This document shows positions 1-5,337 of a DNA stretch of 6,180 nucleotides, piece by piece. The DNA lies in contig JAUXAX010000083.1 in NCBI GenBank assembly GCA_030619685.1, positions 1 through 6,180 of the forward strand, given 5' to 3'. The position numbers were made by a program, and so were the translations under genes. The stretch is from Dehalococcoidia bacterium (GTDB taxonomy: Bacteria; Chloroflexota; Dehalococcoidia; SZUA-161). The notes below the pieces were generated by a model. That model saw only the letters and a program-made list of their open reading frames with translations, was not told the DNA's origin and searched no databases. Within the stretch, counting starts at the first letter, position 1. Each line of letters begins with the position of its first letter.

Positions 1-3000
1 TGCAATTTGTTCCGAGGGCCTTTTTATCGCTATTGCTGCAGAATCTTATGATCTCGGCAAAATTGTTGATCTTTTCCAGATTGGTGGTCTCCAGGAAGCC
101 ATCATAAGTAAGGTTGATCCAGGGCTTGCCGTATATTGTGCTGAACTTCTCCGACATGGAAGCCACAATTCCTCCCGGCATACAGCCATGCGGCATTACC
201 GATATCACGCCGGCAAACTCAGGGCTCTTCATCCATTCAATTCCGCTTCCTATGCTAAGAACCGCTTCGCTACCACATTTTGGAGAGAGATATTGGCTCG
301 ACAGCGCCAGAATATCCTTTGTCGAAGGCTCTCTCGTATCAAGCAATTCCTCGAAATTGATGACTACCGAGTGCTCATCGTACTTTTGCAAGAGCTTTCT
401 TATAGAGCCCCGGACAATCTTTTTCAGTTCCCTGTCCCTAACACCATCCTCGATATTCCTGTGTGTGATGTACTTGACCCACTCCCCAATGGGAGAAACG
501 ATAACTTCAAGCCCTGCCTTCTCGCACTCTCTCACCATATTGTTATTACTGAATTTGTTAGATCGCAAGAAGATCTCGCCATTGATCCCTACAAGTGGCC
601 TTCTGGGCTTATCCGGGTCAATCAAAGACTTAAATTCAGAAGTTGCATCCCTCAGAACATCATCAAAAGCCTCTTTTTTGCGCACCCGGTCGCCAATCCT
701 TGCTGTGTATTCGGTGAACAGTTCATCGGCTGACCCTTCCGACTTTTCGTAGGGACGGGTGCGCCAAAGGAGCTTTTCCAAATAATCCATGGCGACAATG
801 CCCTTCCAAGCCAGGCGCTCGAATGCCGCACCAAGGCCCAAATCACGATAGGCATTGTTCGACACAGTGGTCCGCATTCGAAGATCAAAGCCCATATCCC
901 TGAGCACCCTGATTTGCTCTATAGCGTATTTCCCAAAACGGCAGGGCCCGAAGGAGCTAGGCATAAACCCCTCGACATCTTTGAGGTCAACCCCATAGCG
1001 GTCATTCTCATAGAAAAACCTCATAAAGTCGCCAAGGGTTACCCGATATGGCAGGCACTCCTTGCCCGATGTCACCTTGTTGCTGTAGAGAAGGTTCCGC
1101 TCATCCTGCTCGGGAAGTACAATTGCCTTAACCCCAAAGGATTCCATGGCAGCGGCCACTACCTCAGCGTAGGGAGCCATCCTCGGTATGACAAGGATCT
1201 TCTTTGGGTTGATCATTGTAGGCGCCGCCCTGTAGATATCTTTATCTCGGGCGCAGATTTCCTCCAGCCTCCTGGAGCGGGCGAATCCCTTGATGGTATC
1301 AACGAAGGCCTCAAGGCGGGTAACAATGCCAGCCTCGGCTGCATCCTCGTCAATTTCCAGCTGACCTAAAGGCTTGCCACCCATAATATCTTCAACAATA
1401 TTGATGATGAAGGAGTTGGGACCACATCCAAAATTTGTCAGTACAAGCCCATATAGCAATGGGTCTGGTGCAGTTATAGCAGCGCCGGCTATGTGCTTGC
1501 TTTCGGAGAACCAATAGGGTCGGTCTGAATATTCTTTGACGTTTACCGAGGCAAGCGGTAGGCATTCGAGTGGTACAGGCACTACACCAAGCTGAGCAAG
1601 TTTTTCCGCTATGCCAAGATTTGCCCCTGAATCCTGCGACATATAGGACCTGGAAAAGAGCACAACGCCCAATTGGTCGTCCTGGCGAAGTTGCTCGAGT
1701 AGCTTCTTCCCAAGTTCTACTTGTGCCGCTTCAAATTCCCGTTGCGCCTTAATACCCGCCCGGGCGGCTATCCTTCCTCGTTTCCCGCTGAAGCCCATCT
1801 TCACTGCACAATCTGCAAGGCTATTTATCGTGTCAGCGTCGCCCCTGCTGAAGTCAATTACCGGTTGCAACAGCCTTTCTTCCAGGCCCAGAGCCTGGCC
1901 TATGATGAACGGGGATGCCTGAACCAGGGGGCAGGAGTATTTTTGGTTCTCGTCCCCCTCTTTCGCGCCCATCCGGATGACACAGGGATAGAGAATGTAG
2001 TCGACATCATTGAGGCTTGCCGCATGACCGTGTAGAAGCTTGAGAGGGAAGCAGCTGTCGCTATAGCTCAACTCAACAGCCTGCTCCATGATCTGCTTGG
2101 TGGTCTTGCTGGAAAGGACAACCCTTACCCCAAGCGCGTTAAGGAAGGCAATAAGCAATGGCGCGTAGTCATATCCGATTAGCGCCCTGGGAATCCCCAC
2201 CGAAGGCCCTGTGCCCGCTCCTTCCCTGTATTCTCCAAATAGCAGCTTCTCGCGTTCATCGAAGAGGGTTTCCCTTATCTCCTGGCTAAGGCGGCTGTCA
2301 TAACGATCACACCTGCTCCCGTAGTATGTAGGCGGTTCACTGGGTACCTTCATCCGGCTTATCGTACAGTTATTCTCGCACCGCTTGCAGGTGAAGGTTG
2401 TGAGCTTATAATCGCTGTCAACGATTCTTTGAAATCCCTTAAACCTCGAGCCTTTGCCCGACATTTCCTCCTTTGCCAGAAGTGCGGCACCTATTGCACC
2501 GCTGACCTCCTTGTGTTCTGACACGATGGTGCTCTTTCCTTGGAGTGCCTGTTTGAAGGCAGAGACAACGGCCTCGTTGTAGAATACCGCTCCAGTCAGT
2601 ATTATCTTGTCGCCCAGTTTCCTCGTGCCCACGACCTTGGAAAGATAATTCCTGGCAATCGAGTTGGAAAGACTGGCTGTTATCACCTGTAGTGGCACCC
2701 CTTCCTGTTGGGCTGAAGCAACTGCCTGCCCCATAAAGGCAGCACATCTCGTTCCCAGATCGATGGTATGGGGCGCCTTGAATGCCAGATCGGCGAAATC
2801 ACCGTTCTTAACAGAAACACCAAGTTGTTCGGCCAGTTCATCGATGAAGCTTCCCGTTCCAGCAGCGCATGCCTTGTTCATCTGGTAATCAACGACAATG
2901 CCCTTTCGCTTGATAACAAGCTTCGAGTCCTGACCGCCAATCTCAATAATATCTGCCTCAGGGTCTATCTCTGCTGCGGCCCTTGTCTGTGCAGTGATCT

Positions 3001-4165
3001 CGTTCTTTATCAGGTCTGCACCGATGAAGCTGCCAACTAAGTATCTCCCCGAGCCTGTAACACCTACTCCGGCTACCCTCGCCTTGTCCCCGACATCTCG
3101 GAGCAGATTGTGAAAAACCTCCTTGACCGCATCAACAGGCCTTCCTGCTGTCATGAGGTAGTTCTTTGCCATGACCCTTGTGCCGGACTCGTCAAGTATG
3201 ACTGCCTTCGTGCTGGTAGAGCCAACATCGACCCCCAGATAGCCGGTAAAGGGCTCATCTATTCTTGGACTTGCCCAGCCATCGTGCTCAGTGGTTTTTT
3301 CAAGCCCCGCCATTTCAAAATAGCGTTGCTTGGCATTTGCTTCGGGCAGAACGATCACTGTTGAACCCTTCCCAGATTCCCTCGAAAGTAGGGCTGAGCC
3401 CAGAGCCTCAATATAAAGGTAATCTTCAGGGACAATTACGTGTACTCGATGCCCATTCCTTACGGAGAGCACATCATTGAGGGACTCCACTATGGCACTA
3501 TTGGCAGCAACGCCGCCAACAAAATAGATTGGCTCCTCAAGGATCCCTCTGGTGAGAGAGGCGACCCCACGAGCTATGCTGCCGCAGAGGCCACAAAGCA
3601 TTGTCCCCAGGGGAACGCCCTTCTGCTGAAGATGAATAAGGTCGGTCTTGGCAAAAACGCTGCATCTGGCCGCTATCCTCGGTGGGGTGCCTTCAGCCCC
3701 CTGCGCAAGGCGGGCAAAATCGTCCATGCTGATGCCAAGCCTGTATGCCTGTTGCTCGAGGAACCTTCCGGTCCCCGCCGCACAAAGAGGGTTTGATGCC
3801 ACATTCCATGGCTTTCTCAGCCCATCCTCCAGCCCTATGACCAGAGAGGTCTGGCCGCCAATTTGTATGATGGTTTTTGCCTCTGGATGGGAATGAAGAA
3901 GCCCTGAAGCAATCGACAGCGAGCTGCTGTATTCTGACCAGTTCAGCTCTTTAGGTATCACAATCCTGCCCGAGCCAGATACACCAGCTGTGGTAATCTC
4001 TTCAAGATTGAACTTCTTGCCCAGTCTTGAAATAAGTGAGGCGACCGCAGCGTTGGGACTGGAGGTTACCTTCTCAGTATCAAGCTCGACTACACCACGG
4101 TCCTCATCGATGAGAGCCAGTTTGGCGTTAACCGAGCCAATGTCTACACCAAGGAAGTATCTCAT
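1..4165 (-). CDS. Giant acyl-CoA dehydratase activase-type fusion protein (two BcrAD/BadFG domains + DUF2229 + HgdB-like C-terminus), 3' end cut off
   Basis: Reads without a stop for 1388 codons and leaves the window; full-length relatives are about 1400-1450 residues, so only a short tail is missing. ASKHA domain 1 (about 3-265) has GVDIGS, GSGR, IGGQTS, NPLCAAGTG (C128), ARCSVFAKTD (C168) and GGVAAN. ASKHA domain 2 (about 308-566) has GVDVGSTSTK, GSGR, IGGQDSK, CAAGTG (C433), TRCAAF (C474) and GAVFYN. In HgdC/BcrAD/BadFG activases the two Cys of each domain bind a [4Fe-4S] cluster, and ATP hydrolysis drives an electron into a dehydratase or reductase. Next come CxxCxxxC (593-600) plus C619, then DUF2229 (about 653-870; IPRAL, SCFPLK, HGH). 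The HgdB-like part carries FGCGP (C914), GKECLP (C1037), GPCRFG (C1075), VGINGE and HGCMPG (C1328). No signal peptide or membrane segment, so it should be cytoplasmic. The ATG at 4163-4165 follows an in-frame stop at 4190-4192 and lacks a clear Shine-Dalgarno site. The family is clear; the substrate is unknown. Confidence 0.95.
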   Translation of the reverse strand, partial: MRYFLGVDIGSVNAKLALIDEDRGVVELDTEKVTSSPNAAVASLISRLGKKFNLEEITTAGVSGSGRIVIPKELNWSEYSSSLSIASGLLHSHPEAKTIIQIGGQTSLVIGLEDGLRKPWNVASNPLCAAGTGRFLEQQAYRLGISMDDFARLAQGAEGTPPRIAARCSVFAKTDLIHLQQKGVPLGTMLCGLCGSIARGVASLTRGILEEPIYFVGGVAANSAIVESLNDVLSVRNGHRVHVIVPEDYLYIEALGSALLSRESGKGSTVIVLPEANAKQRYFEMAGLEKTTEHDGWASPRIDEPFTGYLGVDVGSTSTKAVILDESGTRVMAKNYLMTAGRPVDAVKEVFHNLLRDVGDKARVAGVGVTGSGRYLVGSFIGADLIKNEITAQTRAAAEIDPEADIIEIGGQDSKLVIKRKGIVVDYQMNKACAAGTGSFIDELAEQLGVSVKNGDFADLAFKAPHTIDLGTRCAAFMGQAVASAQQEGVPLQVITASLSNSIARNYLSKVVGTRKLGDKIILTGAVFYNEAVVSAFKQALQGKSTIVSEHKEVSGAIGAALLAKEEMSGKGSRFKGFQRIVDSDYKLTTFTCKRCENNCTISRMKVPSEPPTYYGSRCDRYDSRLSQEIRETLFDEREKLLFGEYREGAGTGPSVGIPRALIGYDYAPLLIAFLNALGVRVVLSSKTTKQIMEQAVELSYSDSCFPLKLLHGHAASLNDVDYILYPCVIRMGAKEGDENQKYSCPLVQASPFIIGQALGLEERLLQPVIDFSRGDADTINSLADCAVKMGFSGKRGRIAARAGIKAQREFEAAQVELGKKLLEQLRQDDQLGVVLFSRSYMSQDSGANLGIAEKLAQLGVVPVPLECLPLASVNVKEYSDRPYWFSESKHIAGAAITAPDPLLYGLVLTNFGCGPNSFIINIVEDIMGGKPLGQLEIDEDAAEAGIVTRLEAFVDTIKGFARSRRLEEICARDKDIYRAAPTMINPKKILVIPRMAPYAEVVAAAMESFGVKAIVLPEQDERNLLYSNKVTSGKECLPYRVTLGDFMRFFYENDRYGVDLKDVEGFMPSSFGPCRFGKYAIEQIRVLRDMGFDLRMRTTVSNNAYRDLGLGAAFERLAWKGIVAMDYLEKLLWRTRPYEKSEGSADELFTEYTARIGDRVRKKEAFDDVLRDATSEFKSLIDPDKPRRPLVGINGEIFLRSNKFSNNNMVRECEKAGLEVIVSPIGEWVKYITHRNIEDGVRDRELKKIVRGSIRKLLQKYDEHSVVINFEELLDTREPSTKDILALSSQYLSPKCGSEAVLSIGSGIEWMKSPEFAGVISVMPHGCMPGGIVASMSEKFSTIYGKPWINLTYDGFLETTNLEKINNFAEIIRFCSNSDKKALGTNC

Positions 4166-4186
4166 TTTGCGCCGACTAATTGTAGA

Positions 4187-4215
4187 ATATTAGCATACTA
4201 AGGAGCGCTTTGCAA
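4187..4215 (-). promoter_or_regulatory. Candidate extended -10 promoter of the activase fusion gene
   Basis: On the minus strand TTGCAA (4215-4210) is followed after exactly 17 bases by TAATAT (4192-4187), with TGC directly before it, the extended -10 pattern. Each hexamer matches the sigma-70 consensus at four of six positions. The predicted start near 4180 leaves a 15-base leader without a good ribosome binding site. An alternative -10, TACAAT at 4184-4179, has no -35 partner. This lies in the 97-base gap downstream of the sirtuin gene, so the large gene may be transcribed on its own as well as by read-through. Pattern only; untested. Confidence 0.4.
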
Positions 4216-4262
4216 CCTGCCAACACCTTCGGGAACAGTCTCCGCATATCTCCCTAAAATTC

Positions 4263-4967
4263 CTACGGGGATGCCTTCATGAGTTGCTTTAACTGAGCAA
4301 CTGCTTCGGGCAGCACCTCTCCTATTCCTTCCTCAAACCGCAGATGAGCAACTCGGTCAAACGGGGTTTCACCCTGGTTGAGGATCACCAGCCGAGCCCC
4401 GTAGCGCAGAGCCACTCTGGGCATGTCAGCAGCGGGGGTGACAACAAGGCTGGAGCCGACAACCACGAAAAGATCGCAGTTTTGTGAGTGCCGGTAAGAA
4501 TCGGCCAGTTCCTTCTGGGGCAGGGGTTGGCCGAAGTTAACCACGCTGGAGACCAGCCTGCCACCGCAAGAGCAGGTGTCAGGGGCGGTGGACTTGTCCA
4601 CCTGGGCCTCGCAGCGACTGCACCGCAGCATGGCAACATTGCCGTGCAGTTCTGCCAGCAAATCGGGGTGGACCCCCGATCTCAAGTGGAGGTTGTCCAC
4701 ATTTTGTGAGATAAGGAAGCTTAACCTGCCTAGTTTCTGTAGCTCAACGATCGCCATATGCCCCGCATTGGGCTCCACCGAAGAGAAATCTCGCGTTTTC
4801 GGAGGGAGCCCTCGTGCCTGTCGGGTCCAAATGCCATCCGGTCCTCGGAAGTCAGGGAGACCCGATTCCGTGCTGATCCCAGCACCGGTGAAGACCACCA
4901 GGCGTTTTGCCTCAAACATCCACTGAGCCAGGGTCTTAATCCGCCTGTCTAAGTCAGACAGCACCAT
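4263..4967 (-). CDS. SIR2-family NAD-dependent protein deacylase, SIRT6/7-like
   Basis: Sirtuin of 234 residues from the chosen start. Sirtuins remove acyl groups from lysines using NAD, giving O-acyl-ADP-ribose and nicotinamide. Visible motifs: GAGIS (28-32) and PDFRG (38-42) of the NAD fold; QNVDNLH (88-94); catalytic His108 in ELHGN; zinc Cys pairs C116/C119 (CSRC) and C132/C134 (CSC); NFGQPLP (144-150); GSSL (171-174) and N197 in the ribose-binding loop. The run GIWTRQARGLPPK and the segments HMAIVEL, SQNVDNLHLRSG and LLAELHGN resemble human SIRT6/SIRT7 (class IV) more than CobB-type class III, by memory. The zinc module is short. An ATG ten codons upstream (4995-4997) gives 244 residues, but has no Shine-Dalgarno site and lies on the predicted transcription start. 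ATG 4965-4967 has GAGGGG six bases upstream and begins just before the first helix. Divergent from the 64-residue gene; 97 bases ahead of the activase fusion. Confidence 0.94.
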   Translation of the reverse strand: MVLSDLDRRIKTLAQWMFEAKRLVVFTGAGISTESGLPDFRGPDGIWTRQARGLPPKTRDFSSVEPNAGHMAIVELQKLGRLSFLISQNVDNLHLRSGVHPDLLAELHGNVAMLRCSRCEAQVDKSTAPDTCSCGGRLVSSVVNFGQPLPQKELADSYRHSQNCDLFVVVGSSLVVTPAADMPRVALRYGARLVILNQGETPFDRVAHLRFEEGIGEVLPEAVAQLKQLMKASP

Positions 4968-4973
4968 GCTCCG

Positions 4974-4979
4974 CCCCTC
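4974..4979 (-). promoter_or_regulatory. Ribosome binding site that decides the sirtuin start
   Basis: GAGGGG on the minus strand ends six bases before the ATG at 4967-4965. The upstream in-frame ATG at 4997 is preceded only by AGAATTAA, with no purine-rich ribosome site. This supports the shorter, 234-residue sirtuin. Confidence 0.6.
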
Positions 4980-5000
4980 GGCTTTCAGATACCTCATTTA

Positions 5001-5029
5001 ATTCTAGACATTGAGAGAAGACAAGTCAA
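5001..5029 (-). promoter_or_regulatory. Sigma-70-type promoter of the sirtuin gene
   Basis: TTGACT (5029-5024, five of six consensus bases) and TAGAAT (5006-5001, five of six) are separated by exactly 17 bases on the minus strand. Transcription would begin near 4994-4995, giving a leader of about 27 bases that contains the GAGGGG ribosome site for ATG 4967. It is the best-formed promoter seen in the window. No experimental support. Confidence 0.65.
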
Positions 5030-5039
5030 CGCATAAAAC
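5011..5039 (+). promoter_or_regulatory. Weak candidate promoter for the 64-residue gene
   Basis: TTGAGA (5011-5016) and TAAAAC (5034-5039) are spaced by 17 bases on the plus strand. The -35 is good and the -10 is poor (four of six). It overlaps the opposite-strand sirtuin promoter, so the two would compete for polymerase if both are real. The leader of about 57 bases would contain the 5068-5079 palindrome. Low confidence. Confidence 0.22.
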
Positions 5040-5067
5040 GACTGGACGCCTGAGAGGTAATCGTGAT

Positions 5068-5079
5068 AACATATATGTT
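5068..5079. repeat. 12-base perfect palindrome, possible operator
   Basis: AACATATATGTT reads the same on both strands. It lies in the divergent region between the sirtuin and the 64-residue gene, seven bases before the latter's ribosome binding site and about 39 bases upstream of the sirtuin -35. A dimeric repressor bound here could block the plus-strand transcript or influence both genes. An AT-rich 12-mer can be self-complementary by chance, and I found no second copy in the window. Confidence 0.35.
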
Positions 5080-5085
5080 GCGCTC

Positions 5086-5094
5086 GAGAGGGGG
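5086..5094 (+). promoter_or_regulatory. Ribosome binding site of the 64-residue gene
   Basis: The purine run GAGAGGGGG ends eight bases before ATG 5103-5105. This spacing fixes the start there instead of at the in-frame GTG at 5094, which overlaps the purine run itself. Confidence 0.6.
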
Positions 5095-5102
5095 TGTTTT
5101 GG

Positions 5103-5297
5103 ATGTCTGAAGAGGCTACAGAAGCAGCCAAGGCCGCCAGAGAGGCGATGGAGCTCATGAAGCGAGGCGAGCAGTTGACTGAAGAGGAGAAGCGGCGGCT
5201 CCAAAACCTCTATGCGCGATGGCGGGGTGCCCGTGATAAGGGCTGGCAGGAGGCAGAGGGGAAAATTGAGTCTACGCTGCGGGTCTGGCGTCGCTGA
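5103..5297 (+). CDS. Small highly charged helical protein, function unknown
   Basis: Codes for 64 residues and ends in TGA at 5295-5297. I do not recognise the family. The protein is rich in Ala, Glu, Arg and Lys, with no Cys, no Pro and no His, and looks almost wholly helical. A first amphipathic helix (about 2-20) ends at an RG turn (21-22). A second long helix begins at LTEEEKRR (25-32), contains YARWRG (37-42) and ends in the basic VWRR. There is no signal peptide or membrane segment, so it is likely cytoplasmic, perhaps a helical hairpin or coiled-coil partner of another protein or of nucleic acid. Evidence that it is a real gene: a strong ribosome site at the right distance, a typical bacterial start, non-overlap with its neighbours, and a divergent position with its own upstream region. 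It is convergent with the HdrB-like gene, 40 bases away. A short spurious frame is possible but less likely. Confidence 0.65.
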   Translation: MSEEATEAAKAAREAMELMKRGEQLTEEEKRRLQNLYARWRGARDKGWQEAEGKIESTLRVWRR

Positions 5298-5303
5298 AGG
5301 CTC

Positions 5304-5326
5304 TAAGACTTCTTATCCCCGTCTTA
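5304..5326. terminator. Weak inverted repeat in the convergent gap, possible bidirectional terminator
   Basis: TAAGAC (5304-5309) and GTCTTA (5321-5326) are perfect inverted repeats around an 11-base loop, between the ends of two convergent genes. The stem is only six base pairs with two G-C pairs. It is followed on the plus strand by TTTCC rather than a proper T run. The position fits a shared terminator, but the strength does not. Confidence 0.2.
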
Positions 5327-5337
5327 TTTCCTGCGGT

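Noticed and set aside
114..752. Plus-strand open frames of 212 and 181 codons opposite the activase gene
   Set aside because: They lie entirely antisense to a conserved, motif-rich coding frame, show no recognisable domain and have no ribosome site. They are shadows of the real gene, as are the other plus-strand frames up to about 4193.
2439..2747. Minus-strand 102-codon frame
   Set aside because: Overlaps the activase frame on the same strand in another register. The activase frame carries the conserved motifs through this stretch without interruption.
2576..4165. DNA-level tandem duplication of the two ATPase domains
   Set aside because: Motifs such as GVDxGS, GSGR and CAAGTG recur at the protein level only. 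The surrounding sequences differ, consistent with an ancient duplication rather than a recent repeat.
4216..4262. Hairpin-like GGGA/TCCC pairing after the sirtuin stop codon
   Set aside because: Only four base pairs around a long loop and no T run, so it is not a credible terminator.
4488..4952. Plus-strand open frames opposite the sirtuin gene
   Set aside because: The minus-strand frame has every sirtuin motif. The plus-strand frames have none and begin inside it.
4995..4997. ATG giving a 244-residue sirtuin
   Set aside because: No Shine-Dalgarno site, and the predicted transcription start falls on this codon. ATG 4967 has GAGGGG at six bases. Kept as an alternative in the gene entry.
5094..5096. 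GTG as start of the small plus-strand protein
   Set aside because: It overlaps the purine-rich ribosome site. ATG 5103 lies at the correct distance from it.
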